Below are positions 25,165 to 34,225 of a DNA stretch of 53,812 bases, piece by piece. The stretch is from JARKQH01 sp964631605 (lineage in GTDB: Bacteria > Verrucomicrobiota > Verrucomicrobiia > Limisphaerales > UBA8199): assembly GCA_964631605.1 (NCBI GenBank), contig CAZVYG010000027.1:1-53812 (forward strand), written 5' to 3'. The position numbers and the translations under genes were made by a program. The notes below the pieces were generated by a model, which ran no database searches, was not told where the DNA came from, and saw only the letters and a list, made by a program, of their open reading frames with translations. Positions within the stretch are counted from its first letter, which is position 1. Every line of letters begins with the position of its first letter.

Positions 25165-25194
25165 TTGACCCCCGCGCGCGCGGGTTGCTAGGGT
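25165..25194 (+). promoter_or_regulatory. Promoter of ilvN with CG-palindromic spacer
   Basis: TTGACC (25165-25170, five of six) and TGC-TAGGGT (extended -10, 25189-25194) are separated by 18 bases. The first 14 bases of the spacer are the perfect palindrome CCCGCGCGCGCGGG (25171-25184). The ATG is 31 bases beyond the -10 box. Confidence 0.5.
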
Positions 25195-25225
25195 TCGGCA
25201 CCCGCGCAAACGCGGCGAAGACTAT

Positions 25226-25699
25226 ATGCGACACACTATTTCTGTCCTGGTGGAAAACAAGTTTGGCGTCCTGACGCGCGTCGCCGGCCTGTTCAGCGGC
25301 CGCGGCTACAACATTGACAGTTTGAACGTGGCCCCGACCAACGACCCGACCGCCTCGCGCATGACCATCGTCACCCGCGGCGACGACGCCACGGTGGACC
25401 AGATTGTCAAACAGTTGAGCAAACTGGCGGACGTGATGAACGTGCAGGATTTCCGCGAGGGCGAATACGTGGATCGTGAACTGGCGCTCATCAAGGTCGC
25501 GGTGAACTCGAAAACGCGGGCCGAGGTGATGCAGATCACCGACATTTTTCGCGCCAAAATCGTGGATGTTCAGCCCAAGAGCCTGACCATCGAGGCAACC
25601 GGCGACGAAACCAAACTCGAGAAACTCCTCGAACTCATGAAAGCGTTCGGCATTCTCGACCTTCGCCGCACCGGGAAGCTCGCCATGCCCCGCAACTGA
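25226..25699 (+). CDS. ilvN: Acetolactate synthase small (regulatory) subunit
   Basis: A 157-aa regulatory subunit of acetohydroxyacid synthase, the first step of branched-chain amino acid synthesis. An ACT domain (HTISVLVENKFGVLTRVAGLFSGRGYNIDSLNV in outline, residues 3-75) binds valine in homologues. The C-terminal domain (residues 80-157) has the RELALIKVAVN and AFGILDLRRTGKLAMPR motifs of IlvN/IlvH. The large subunit gene is not adjacent: upstream is the divergent rpsL, downstream an unrelated secreted protein gene and then ilvC. So ilvB must lie elsewhere, an uncommon separation. Confidence 0.95.
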   Translation: MRHTISVLVENKFGVLTRVAGLFSGRGYNIDSLNVAPTNDPTASRMTIVTRGDDATVDQIVKQLSKLADVMNVQDFREGEYVDRELALIKVAVNSKTRAEVMQITDIFRAKIVDVQPKSLTIEATGDETKLEKLLELMKAFGILDLRRTGKLAMPRN

Positions 25700-25849
25700 G
25701 CTTGACGCCGGGACACGCCCCTGGATTAACGACCAGTCTCCGCCGCCCCCAGCGTCTCGCCGGGCCGTGAGCCCCACCACCTCAGGCGCAACTCAACCCG
25801 CCGGCCGCGCCGCAGGCAAGGCAACGCGTCCCGTCGCCTGAAGCGAAGG

Positions 25850-26872
25850 TTACTGGCTGCGGAGCCGGAAGAAGGCACCGCCCGGAGCCGGGGCAACAGT
25901 CACCTGCCGCTCGTCCCCAACGATGACCACCGGATTGGTAACGGCAGTCCAGTTGGTGGTGCCGAGAGCAGGGTTCTGCTGCAAAACAAACCCGGTGGCG
26001 GAGGCCGGCCAGCCCAGCAGGAGGTCGCCATTGCCCAACCGTGCAATGCGAAGCGTGGGCGCCTGCGGCAGGGTTCCATAGGCCACGATCTGCCCCGTCA
26101 CGGTCCCGGAAAGCGTGATGTCCTCCAACTGAATCGCCACAGGAGTGTTGATGGTGTAGGTCAGCTTGCGATTCGACCCACCCAGATTCTCAATGGTCCC
26201 TCCCGAGCTGTTTGTGGCCACTACGGGGTCCAGTTCGCCCCCCAAAACATCAGGCACCGGCTGGCCAAACCCCAGCGGCAGTTCCAGCCCGTCCACATCG
26301 CCTTTGGCCGATGAAATCCCGAAGCTGGTCTGGTTGCCGGCGAAACTGCCTGAGGTCAGCGGCACCGTCTGGCTGGCAATGTCCAGATGAACCTGCCGCA
26401 TGGCTAGAAACGCCACGTCAAAGGTGGTAAACAGATAGCTTCCCCGAACCCGGGCGCCCAGCGCCGCCGGGGCCGTGCCTGTGTTCGTGTAACTTAGCGT
26501 CACCGGGTCCCACTGGGCGGGGTTGGGGCGCAGATTGGTTTGCTCCAGCGCAAAAAGATTGTTCGAGCCGCCCAGGAACCGAATTGAAGTGCCATCGGCA
26601 TAATCGGTCACCACGGTGCCATCCACCGCTGCCCGCCGCCCGCCCGCGTCGGTCCATTGGCTGTCACTGGTTGCGTCCCGAAACCGAATCGTGACGCTGC
26701 CGATATTTGTAACGTTGACGGCCTGATCCGGCACCGTCAGCCGCACGTAGCTGCTGCCGGGATCCACATCCCAGGCAACGGTCACCGCCAGGGTGGTAAT
26801 ACGGGTTAAGAAGCAGGCGCCCACCATGATGCCGGCGCCCCACAGCACGCGGCCGGTCGCTTTTCTATTCAT
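25850..26872 (-). CDS. Secreted beta-rich protein with C-terminal W...FFRL module
   Basis: A 340-aa exported protein. The signal peptide (about residues 1-30, GRVLWGAGIMVGACFLTRITTLA) is followed by a beta-rich, Thr/Asn-rich body with no recognised family. The last ~55 residues form a short module (LLLGWPASATGFVLQQNP, then NWTAVTNPVVIVGDERQVTV and FFRLRSQ) that is seen on several other exported proteins in this window. It is inserted between ilvN and ilvC on the opposite strand and has its own strong promoter. The function is unknown. Confidence 0.75.
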   Translation of the reverse strand: MNRKATGRVLWGAGIMVGACFLTRITTLAVTVAWDVDPGSSYVRLTVPDQAVNVTNIGSVTIRFRDATSDSQWTDAGGRRAAVDGTVVTDYADGTSIRFLGGSNNLFALEQTNLRPNPAQWDPVTLSYTNTGTAPAALGARVRGSYLFTTFDVAFLAMRQVHLDIASQTVPLTSGSFAGNQTSFGISSAKGDVDGLELPLGFGQPVPDVLGGELDPVVATNSSGGTIENLGGSNRKLTYTINTPVAIQLEDITLSGTVTGQIVAYGTLPQAPTLRIARLGNGDLLLGWPASATGFVLQQNPALGTTNWTAVTNPVVIVGDERQVTVAPAPGGAFFRLRSQ

Positions 26873-26893
26873 AATGTCTTCGGGTTTAGCCTT

Positions 26894-26922
26894 ATACTAC
26901 TTGACCAACCCTTGACTGTCAA
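26894..26922 (-). promoter_or_regulatory. Promoter of the 25850-26872 secreted protein gene
   Basis: On the minus strand a perfect TTGACA (26917-26922), a 17-base spacer and TAGTAT (26894-26899) precede the ATG at 26872 by 21 bases. This is the best -35 match in the window. Confidence 0.65.
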
Positions 26923-26977
26923 CCTCAAAAAACATCGCCCGTGCGCGTTCGCGTCCCAAAGAACGCCGCATTTGCAT

Positions 26978-27005
26978 TTGACTGGGCGCGAGTCGTGGGT
27001 AGCAT
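26978..27005 (+). promoter_or_regulatory. Promoter of ilvC
   Basis: TTGACT (26978-26983, five of six), a 16-base spacer and TAGCAT (27000-27005, four of six) lie 35 bases upstream of the ilvC start codon. No leader peptide or T-box was seen. Confidence 0.5.
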
Positions 27006-27040
27006 TCACGGCTCTAGGTAAACGAACAATTACATATATT

Positions 27041-28141
27041 ATGGCAATCATTGATTTTGGTGGCACCAAAGAAAAGGTTATCACCCGGAAAGAGTTTCCG
27101 ATGTCCAAGGCCCGCAAGGTCCTCAAGAACGAGACCATTGCGATCATTGGCTACGGCGTGCAGGGTCCCGCCCAGGGCTTGAACCTGCGGGACAACGGCT
27201 TCAACGTCATCGTGGGGCAGGCCAGGAGCTTCAAACGGGACTGGGACCGGGCGGTGAAAGACGGGTGGGTGCCGGGCAAAACGCTGTTCGACATTGACGA
27301 AGCGGTTCGGCGCGGGACGATCATCCAGATGCTGGTCTCGGATGCCGCCCAGCGCGCCATCTGGCCCACCGTCAAAGCCAATCTCAAGCCGGGCGACGCC
27401 CTTTATTTCTCCCACGGCTTCTCCATCGCTTACAAGAAGCAGACGGGGGTCATCCCGCCCAAAGACGTGGACGTGATCATGGTCGCCCCCAAGGGCTCCG
27501 GCACTTCCGTCCGCCGCAATTTCCTCAGTGGCGCCGGCATCAACTCGAGCTTCGCCGTCGAGCAGGACGCGACGGGCCGCGCGGAGGAGCGCTGCCTGGC
27601 CATTGGCATTGGCATCGGCTCGGGCTACTTGTTCCCCACCACCTTCCAGCACGAGGTGTTCAGCGACCTGACCGGCGAGCGCGGGGTGCTCATGGGCGCC
27701 CTGGCCGGCATCATGGAAGCCCAATACGACGTCCTCCGCAGTCATGGCCATACCCCGAGCGAAGCCTTCAACGAAACGGTCGAGGAATTGACCCAGAGCC
27801 TGATCCGGCTCGTGGACGAAAATGGCATGGATTGGATGTACGCCAACTGCTCCGCCACCGCCCAGCGCGGCGCACTGGACTGGAAGCCGCGCTTCAAGAA
27901 GGCCGTCATGCCCGTCTTCAAGGAACTCTATGAGCGCGTCAAGAGCGGCAAGGAATGCGCCCGCGTCCTGTCCGCGTGCGGCAAACCGGATTACCAGAAG
28001 CAGCTCACCAAGGAGCTCGCGGCCATTGGCAATTCGGAAATGTGGCAGGCCGGCAAAGCCGTCCGTGCCCTGCGCCCCAAGGAATCCGCCCGCGTTATCG
28101 CCAAAGGCACCAAGGGTGTCGCCGGCCGCGCGGTGAATTGA
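27041..28141 (+). CDS. ilvC: Ketol-acid reductoisomerase (NADP+)
   Basis: A 366-aa enzyme that converts acetolactate to dihydroxyisovalerate in valine, leucine and isoleucine synthesis. The Rossmann nucleotide loop is AIIGYGVQGPAQGLNLRDNGFNV. The Mg2+ site residues are in SDLTGERGVLMGALAG and NETVEELTQSLIRL, and VAPKGSGTSVRR is also conserved. The MAIIDFGGTKEKVITRKEFP start and overall length match the branch found in Bacteroidetes, fungi and some PVC bacteria rather than the 330-aa form or the 490-aa class II form. The ATG at 27041 is set by this N-terminus; the longer frame upstream reads through the promoter. A terminator follows at 28176. Confidence 0.96.
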   Translation: MAIIDFGGTKEKVITRKEFPMSKARKVLKNETIAIIGYGVQGPAQGLNLRDNGFNVIVGQARSFKRDWDRAVKDGWVPGKTLFDIDEAVRRGTIIQMLVSDAAQRAIWPTVKANLKPGDALYFSHGFSIAYKKQTGVIPPKDVDVIMVAPKGSGTSVRRNFLSGAGINSSFAVEQDATGRAEERCLAIGIGIGSGYLFPTTFQHEVFSDLTGERGVLMGALAGIMEAQYDVLRSHGHTPSEAFNETVEELTQSLIRLVDENGMDWMYANCSATAQRGALDWKPRFKKAVMPVFKELYERVKSGKECARVLSACGKPDYQKQLTKELAAIGNSEMWQAGKAVRALRPKESARVIAKGTKGVAGRAVN

Positions 28142-28175
28142 TTCCCGCAGATCATCGCAGAGCCTCAGCTTCAGA

Positions 28176-28212
28176 CCCCCGGGAACGCGAGAAGGCCCCG
28201 GGGGTTTTGTTT
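28176..28212 (+). terminator. Intrinsic terminator of ilvC
   Basis: CCCCCGGG (28176-28183) and CCCGGGGG (28197-28204) form a perfect 8-bp GC stem with a 13-base loop, followed directly by TTTTGTTT (28205-28212). It lies 35 bases after the ilvC stop. Confidence 0.8.
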
Positions 28213-28261
28213 CCTGGAAGGAATCGAGCTGTCGCCCTCTCGGGGCGGAGCCGCAGCCGGC

Positions 28262-31200
28262 TCAAGGAATCTGCCGCATCCGATAAAACCGGGCTGGCAG
28301 GTTGGTGGACTGCGGGTCCGTGATCTGGAACGGAGCGGTATTAGTGGCAATCGCCTGCCAGAAAGCGGGATTGCTTGCCGCCGCCAGGTTCGAGATGGCC
28401 TCGATCCGGTACCGCAAGCCCGAGGCCGGACTGAAGCCAAGGCTGATCAGCCGGTTGGTACCCCGGCTGATTGAGAGCAGTGGGTAGGCTGCAAAATCCA
28501 CGCCGGCCGTTCCGGCCCCCACAACCAACGCGCGGGAGGGGGGAACAAACGCGTAGCCCTGGGCCGAGGGTGTAACCGTATAAAGGTTTGAACGCAGGCC
28601 GCTGATCACGTACTGGCCGGCCGATGACAGCGTTGAGTTGGTCTTGTTTGCGCTGACCGCCAGCACCTTGATTCCACTTAGACCGTTGCTTCCCTCCAAC
28701 ACCCGGCCCGAGATTGAGAAGACCGGAAAGGCCTGGAAACTCACGCCGGACCTGTCCGGGCCGAGCGTTACCGGGAGTTGGGGCGGCTCGAAATCATAGC
28801 CGGCCAGTGTCGGAACCAGTGAGTAGTTTCCAGCACAAAGGCCGCCGAGAACGAAATTCCCGTTGGTGTCGGTGCCGGACACCTTGTTGCCAATCTGGAC
28901 AGCGACACCGCTGACTCCCTGGTTATTCCCGGTCGTGATTCGGCCGGAGACGGTGTAATTATCGCGGAAGGCGGCGAAATCCACGTTATTGGTGCTTGGG
29001 CCGAGGGGGATTGAGAGTTCAGTGGGTGTAAAGTGGTAACAGGCGAGGGAAGGTTTAACCTTATAAGTTCCGGATTTGAGACCGCTGATGGAATAGAGGC
29101 CGTTGCTGCCGGTGATCACTTGGTTTGTGCCAACGAGGACGGTCACCCCCGTCATGCCGTTGGTACCGTCGGCAACACGTCCGCTGAGACTGAAAACCGG
29201 GATGCCTGTGAAGTTGACCGCGTTGGTGTCCGGGCCGACCTTGATCGGCAGCGATGCGGGTGAGAAGACGTATCCCGACAGGGTCGGCGTTACCTGGTAG
29301 GTTCCGGCGCAGAGGTTGCCCAGGCTGTAAATGCCATTGGTTCCTGTGGTGACATTTGCGCCTCCGATGTTCACCGACACACCACTCAAAGGCTTGCCAT
29401 CCGAACTGATGCTGCCGCCAATGGTGTAGGCATCGCGAGCGGCGGCGAAGTCCACCGAGTTGACGCCGCCCGGCCCAACGTTTACGGCCGTGCGGCTGGT
29501 CGGTTCGAAATGGTAGCAGCCCAAGGCGGGGGTAACATCATATTGCCCTTTGCGCAGGGTACTGATCGAGTACCGCCCGTCGGTGCCAGTGGTCACCACG
29601 TTGGTCCCCACGGTGATCCGCACGTTGACCAGCCCGTTCGTGCCCTCGAGAACGGCGCCGCTTAAACTGAAGAGTTCGAATGCGGAAAAGGTGGCGCCAT
29701 CGTTGTCCGGACCGAGGTTGATGGAGCGAGACGCAGGCTCGAACTCGAATTGAGGACGGGTTGGTTGCACCAGGTAATTTCCGGCACAAAGGCCGGTGAC
29801 GACAAAGGCCCCCGAGGCATCCGTCACAACCGAGTTGGTCCCAACCTTCACCTCAACTCCGCCCAAACCGTTCGTCCCTTCCTTGATCCAGCCACTGATC
29901 CGGAACGACTCCCGTCCGGCGATGAAGTCCAGGCCACTCAAATTCGAGTTAACGCTCACGCTCCGGTTCGCTGGGGTGAACCGAAAACAGCCGAGTTGTG
30001 GCGTCACCGTATAACTGCCGGGCAACACCCAGGCCCGGTAAAACCCGTCTGGTCCCGAGAGCGTCAGGTTGGTGCCGACGCTGACCACCACACCGGGCAG
30101 GCCGTTGGTAAATTCAATGACTTGTCCGCTGACCGAGAGGAGTTGGGTGGCCGCAAAGTTCACGTTGGCCGTGTTGCTGGCAACGGTGAAAGCGACCCGT
30201 GACGGGCTGAACTGGAAACCCTCCAGGGTGGGCGTAATTTCAACCGCGCCCCCGGGGAGGCTTGTCTCGTAACGGCCAGCCGCATCGGTCAATACGACGT
30301 TGGTCCCGGCCATTACTGCGACATTGGCCAAACCGGTCGCGCCCAGTGCCACGGTGCCGGACACAAAAAACCCGGCCTCGTAGGCGCCAATATCGCCCAG
30401 AGAATTGATGGGGCGTGATAATCCCCGTTGGTCCGTAGCCGGGGTGGCCGCCGCAGGCACCTTGTCGAGCGCCGGGCTGCCCGAAAGCAAGGCCATCGTC
30501 TTGGTAGGCCCGCCGTTGTCTGCCAGGGCGCCAAGCAACGGGTCGGCGAGCCAGCGACTCGTGCCCGTGAGTGGAATGGACAGGTCTGAACTGAGATTGT
30601 AGCCGCCGTCGGTGATCGTGCCGTAACCGTTTCCCCCGCTCGTGTTGCCGGAGAGAGCCGAACTGCGAAGCCAAAGCACGCCGCTTCCCCGAGCGACTCC
30701 TCCCCCGAGACCCATCCCGGGGCTGCCACTGGTTCCCGGACCGGAGATTCCGCTTCCCGCGACGCCATTGGTACCTCCCACCGCGCTGTTTTGGGCGATC
30801 GTTGTATGAACCACGTACAGTGTGCCGGCGCTGTAAAGCCCGGCCCCAACGCCGTTGCCGCCGTCGCCGCCGTTGCCACCATAGAATTGACCGGGCCCAC
30901 CCGCGCCGCCAGCTCCGCCGAGAGCTCGGTTGCCATAAACCGTGCAGTTGGTAATGGCGCCGGAGCCTGCGAGCCATAGACCAGCCCCGGCGGCGGCCGC
31001 GCCTGCGGCGCCGTTGGACCCGTTACCGCCGCTTAAGGTACCGCCCGCGGCACTGTCTCCGCCGGTGGCGGCATTCGCGGAAAAGGTGCATCTTTCGATC
31101 CGTGCGCTATTAATACTGTAAACGGCTGCGCCATACGCAACCGCCCCCGCACCACCAACGCCCTTAAGCCCGGGGGCCGGTCCACTTCCTCCCGAGCCGC

Positions 31201-31972
31201 CGCTGCCACCGTCTCCGCCCGACGCGGCATTCCCCTCGAACGAGCAATCCGTCAAGGTCAGGCTGCCCACGCTGTAAATGGCGCCGCCCAACCCGGCCCC
31301 GCCGTCTCCGCCCGCCCCGCCATTGCCGCCGCCAAAGAGCCCGGAACCGCCATCCCCGCCCTGCCCTCCTGCGCCCCCAACAGCCGAATTGGTCAGAAAA
31401 CGCGAGCGGTCCGCCCGGAAAATGCCCGCGTTGTAAACCGCCCCGCCTGACGCCGTCGCACCCGTTCCCCCTGCCCCACCACTCTCGCCAATGCCCGTGC
31501 TGCCCGCGCCATCCGGACCGTCCGACCCGTTCGCACCCACGGCCTGGTGGGTGGAAAAGACGCAGTTGCTGACCGCGGCAACACCACCCGCCTTTACATA
31601 CAGACCCGCCCCCACAGTGGCTTTGCCCCCGGTCAGGCTCAGCCCCGCCAGGCCCAATTCGGCGCCGGACTCGACAATAAACAATCGGCTTTGGCCGCCC
31701 CCACTCAGTGTAACGGTGTGGCCACCGGCATCCAGCTTCACCACGTTCGTGATGGAAATGGGAGCGGTGAAGGTAATTGAACAATCCTTTGCGAACGCAA
31801 CCGTCCCCCCTTCGGCGAGAGCGGACCGCAGAGCCGCCACCGAGCAATCACTGATTACCGCATCCGCTCTGGATGGTTTTGTTCCCAGGATCAGCAGGGT
31901 CAGGGAGGCGCACAGGGCAACCGTGAGGGTGCGCAGTCCACCCGGACGTCCCTTGAATTCTTGAAGGATCAT
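28262..31972 (-). CDS. Large exported beta-helix protein with eight carboxypeptidase-regulatory-like repeats
   Basis: A 1236-aa protein. A signal peptide (about residues 1-38, RTLTVALCASLTLLILG) leads into a Gly-rich right-handed beta-helix (about 40-500, with many GGAGGxGGxG turns). It ends in a choice-of-anchor Q type segment (LADNGGPTKTMALLSGSPALD, then DIGAYE). Residues 534-1162 hold eight repeats of 75-81 residues of the carboxypeptidase-regulatory/SdrB-like fold. Repeats 2, 4 and 6 have Cys in a GCYHF-type motif; repeats 3, 5 and 7 have Cys in LCAGxY; repeats 1 and 8 have neither. The C-terminus (74 residues) ends ARFYRMRQIP. The ATG at 31972 is preferred over an upstream GTG. It starts 75 bases after the secretin gene and may be a substrate of that system. 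Confidence 0.8.
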   Translation of the reverse strand: MILQEFKGRPGGLRTLTVALCASLTLLILGTKPSRADAVISDCSVAALRSALAEGGTVAFAKDCSITFTAPISITNVVKLDAGGHTVTLSGGGQSRLFIVESGAELGLAGLSLTGGKATVGAGLYVKAGGVAAVSNCVFSTHQAVGANGSDGPDGAGSTGIGESGGAGGTGATASGGAVYNAGIFRADRSRFLTNSAVGGAGGQGGDGGSGLFGGGNGGAGGDGGAGLGGAIYSVGSLTLTDCSFEGNAASGGDGGSGGSGGSGPAPGLKGVGGAGAVAYGAAVYSINSARIERCTFSANAATGGDSAAGGTLSGGNGSNGAAGAAAAGAGLWLAGSGAITNCTVYGNRALGGAGGAGGPGQFYGGNGGDGGNGVGAGLYSAGTLYVVHTTIAQNSAVGGTNGVAGSGISGPGTSGSPGMGLGGGVARGSGVLWLRSSALSGNTSGGNGYGTITDGGYNLSSDLSIPLTGTSRWLADPLLGALADNGGPTKTMALLSGSPALDKVPAAATPATDQRGLSRPINSLGDIGAYEAGFFVSGTVALGATGLANVAVMAGTNVVLTDAAGRYETSLPGGAVEITPTLEGFQFSPSRVAFTVASNTANVNFAATQLLSVSGQVIEFTNGLPGVVVSVGTNLTLSGPDGFYRAWVLPGSYTVTPQLGCFRFTPANRSVSVNSNLSGLDFIAGRESFRISGWIKEGTNGLGGVEVKVGTNSVVTDASGAFVVTGLCAGNYLVQPTRPQFEFEPASRSINLGPDNDGATFSAFELFSLSGAVLEGTNGLVNVRITVGTNVVTTGTDGRYSISTLRKGQYDVTPALGCYHFEPTSRTAVNVGPGGVNSVDFAAARDAYTIGGSISSDGKPLSGVSVNIGGANVTTGTNGIYSLGNLCAGTYQVTPTLSGYVFSPASLPIKVGPDTNAVNFTGIPVFSLSGRVADGTNGMTGVTVLVGTNQVITGSNGLYSISGLKSGTYKVKPSLACYHFTPTELSIPLGPSTNNVDFAAFRDNYTVSGRITTGNNQGVSGVAVQIGNKVSGTDTNGNFVLGGLCAGNYSLVPTLAGYDFEPPQLPVTLGPDRSGVSFQAFPVFSISGRVLEGSNGLSGIKVLAVSANKTNSTLSSAGQYVISGLRSNLYTVTPSAQGYAFVPPSRALVVGAGTAGVDFAAYPLLSISRGTNRLISLGFSPASGLRYRIEAISNLAAASNPAFWQAIATNTAPFQITDPQSTNLPARFYRMRQIP

Positions 31973-32047
31973 GATGGTCGGGTTGACTGTTCCCGCGGTC
32001 GAGCGCCTCGGGCGCCGGCATCCCCTCGACACCGGCTGCCGGGCGGG

Positions 32048-34225
32048 TTACCGGGTGATATCGAATTCCTGGAATTCCGGCTGCTTCTGCTTTTTTTCCT
32101 TTGATTCAAAGTCCAAAATCCGCCTGCCTTCCTCGGCGCGGACTTCCTTCTCGAAACTCTTGATCCCCGGCATCCGGTCTTTCTCGGCGATGGTCTCCAG
32201 CGCCGCCACCTCCGGCGTCGGCAGAACGGTCGGGCGAATCAGCACGATCAGTTCATTCCGGCTGCGCGTGTCATTGCTCTTGCGGAACAAGTACCCCAGC
32301 AGCGGGATGTCCATCAGGATGGGCACGCCCGAGCCGGTCATCGAGCGGTCGGAGGAGATCATCCCGCCGACGATGATCGTGTCGCGATCCCGCACGGCTA
32401 CTTTGGCCGCCGCCTCTTTGCGGGTCGTGTTGGGCACCTGCCCCACGCCGGTGATTTCGGTGAAGCCGGCATAATTTTCAATGGTCTGGTGAATGTCCAT
32501 CACCACCAGGCCATCCGGATTGATCAACGGCGTCACATCCAGCGTCACGCCGATCTGAAGCTGCTGAATCGAGGAGTAAGAGCCGTAGGCCCCCCCGCCG
32601 TAGTAGCTGCCGGTGGGATAGGGTCGGGATTCGCCCACGAAGAGTTGCGCCTGAACGGCATGGGACGTCTGAATCCGCGGCCGCTGCAGCACTCGCGCCC
32701 GGGTATTGTCGGCAATCGCGCTGACCGTGACATCCAGGTCCTGGTTGAAACGGCCCAGATAATTGAATCCGCCCTTGAGGGCCGCGCCGGTATTGGTCCC
32801 CACACCCGCGATGAAATCTCCCGGCGAGTAAAACGTCCCCGCCCCGCCGGCGCCAACGCCCGTCACGTTGCCCGAGGATTGGGGATACTGAATAAAGCTG
32901 ACCCCCAGCTCCCGGTTGTTCTTCAAGGTGACCTCGATGATCACCGCTTCGATCAGCACCTGCGCCAGCACCACATCCAGTTTGGAAACAATGTCCTTGA
33001 TCATCTTCATGTCCTCGCGGCCGGCGAAAATGAGCAGCGAATTGGTCCGCTCATCCGCGATGATCTTGGTTTCGCCCAGCACCACGATTTCGCCGGAGAC
33101 CGACGCGCGGCGGATGATGTTCTGCAAACGGTCGGTGAAGCTGCCGGCGGTGCCGGGTTGGGTGGTGGTGGTGCTTTGCGTGCCGAAGCGGCTGCCCGGC
33201 ATCATGCCGCTGCCGGGATAACCCATGCCCCCCGAGCCAAAACCTGTTCCCGTGCGCGAGGTGCCAAAACCGCTGCGCGTTTGCGTGGTGCTGGCGCCGA
33301 CGGTCGTCCCCCCGCCGCCCGAGCTGAGGCTGTTGAGCGCGCTGGCAATCTCCGAGGCCAGCGCGTACTTGATGGGTATCACTTCGGAGATGTACTCCGA
33401 AGGCACCGCCACGTCCACCTCCCGAATCATTTCGAGCATGCGCTTCACGTTCTCGGTGTTGTCCCGCAACACCAGAATCTGGCTCGAGTCAATCGGCAAA
33501 ATGGCATTGGGAATTTTCGCAAACGGCTGCAGCACCTGCACCATTTCGGTCGGCTTGGTGTATTTGAGCTGCACCACGTGCGTGACATACTGCCCGATCT
33601 CCGGCAGTTGATCCGCGGTCAGCTTGCTGAAGGGGGCGCCTTCCTGGTTCGCCTGCGCCACAGGCACCGCTTTGACGAACTTGTCGCCGACATTGATCAT
33701 GGCGATGCCGTTGAGGGCCAGCACCGAGTCAAACGCCTGAATCGCCTCGCGCCGCGTCAGCGGGGTTTGCGTTTTGAGCGTGATGGTCGGCGCCGGCAAG
33801 GTGGTGGGCCGCAAGATCGTTCGGTTGACCAGTTCGGCGTATATCTGCAAAACCTGGTTCAGATCGGTCGCCGGGAAATTAATGGTTCCGGCGGGCAGCA
33901 GCTCCTCGGGCTGGGTATTGGTGGACTGCGTCGAGGGCGGGATGGCGATCATTGGCTCCTCCGCGGCGCCGGGAGCGGCCGCGGGCTGGGCCGCGTTGGT
34001 CGGACTTCGGCCGTCGCTGGGCATAATGATGCTCCCGGGCCGCAAGGGCGGCGCCGGCAAGGGCGTTGCCGACCCCCGCGGTCCGCCGCCGGTAATGGCG
34101 CCGCCCGGCGTCGTGGGGCTGGGCGTGGGAACAGCAGGACGAGGCACGGTCGGCACCGGCGGTGGCGTCTGCGCCACCGTGGCCAGCCCGCACAGAACAA
34201 GCGATGCGAACAACAGTTTTTTCAC
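32048..34225 (-). CDS. Type II secretion / type IV pilus secretin (GspD/PilQ-like)
   Basis: A 725-aa outer-membrane channel. After a signal peptide (KKLLFASLVLCGLATVAQ) comes a Pro-rich linker (about 20-110), then N0 (INFPATDLNQVLQIYAELVNRT in outline) and N1-N3 ring-building modules. N3 carries a long Gly/Ser/Thr loop (about 310-370). The secretin barrel domain lies at about 420-670, with VTLDVTPLINPDGLVVMDI and the signature VPILMDIPLLGYLFRKSNDTRSRNELIVLIRP. The tail is charged. The start overlaps the gspM-like gene by four bases, so it is coupled to the inner-membrane platform genes. Confidence 0.92.
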   Translation of the reverse strand: MKKLLFASLVLCGLATVAQTPPPVPTVPRPAVPTPSPTTPGGAITGGGPRGSATPLPAPPLRPGSIIMPSDGRSPTNAAQPAAAPGAAEEPMIAIPPSTQSTNTQPEELLPAGTINFPATDLNQVLQIYAELVNRTILRPTTLPAPTITLKTQTPLTRREAIQAFDSVLALNGIAMINVGDKFVKAVPVAQANQEGAPFSKLTADQLPEIGQYVTHVVQLKYTKPTEMVQVLQPFAKIPNAILPIDSSQILVLRDNTENVKRMLEMIREVDVAVPSEYISEVIPIKYALASEIASALNSLSSGGGGTTVGASTTQTRSGFGTSRTGTGFGSGGMGYPGSGMMPGSRFGTQSTTTTQPGTAGSFTDRLQNIIRRASVSGEIVVLGETKIIADERTNSLLIFAGREDMKMIKDIVSKLDVVLAQVLIEAVIIEVTLKNNRELGVSFIQYPQSSGNVTGVGAGGAGTFYSPGDFIAGVGTNTGAALKGGFNYLGRFNQDLDVTVSAIADNTRARVLQRPRIQTSHAVQAQLFVGESRPYPTGSYYGGGAYGSYSSIQQLQIGVTLDVTPLINPDGLVVMDIHQTIENYAGFTEITGVGQVPNTTRKEAAAKVAVRDRDTIIVGGMISSDRSMTGSGVPILMDIPLLGYLFRKSNDTRSRNELIVLIRPTVLPTPEVAALETIAEKDRMPGIKSFEKEVRAEEGRRILDFESKEKKQKQPEFQEFDITR

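Noticed and set aside
26912..27040. An N-terminal extension of 43 residues on ketol-acid reductoisomerase
   Set aside because: The extension would read through the predicted ilvC promoter, and the family starts at MAIIDFGG, so translation from 27041 is preferred.
28487..30373. Regular repeats of about 235 bases suggesting a tandem DNA array
   Set aside because: Similarity is at protein level (CarboxypepD_reg-like repeats) with diverged DNA, so it is domain duplication, not a satellite or CRISPR-type array.
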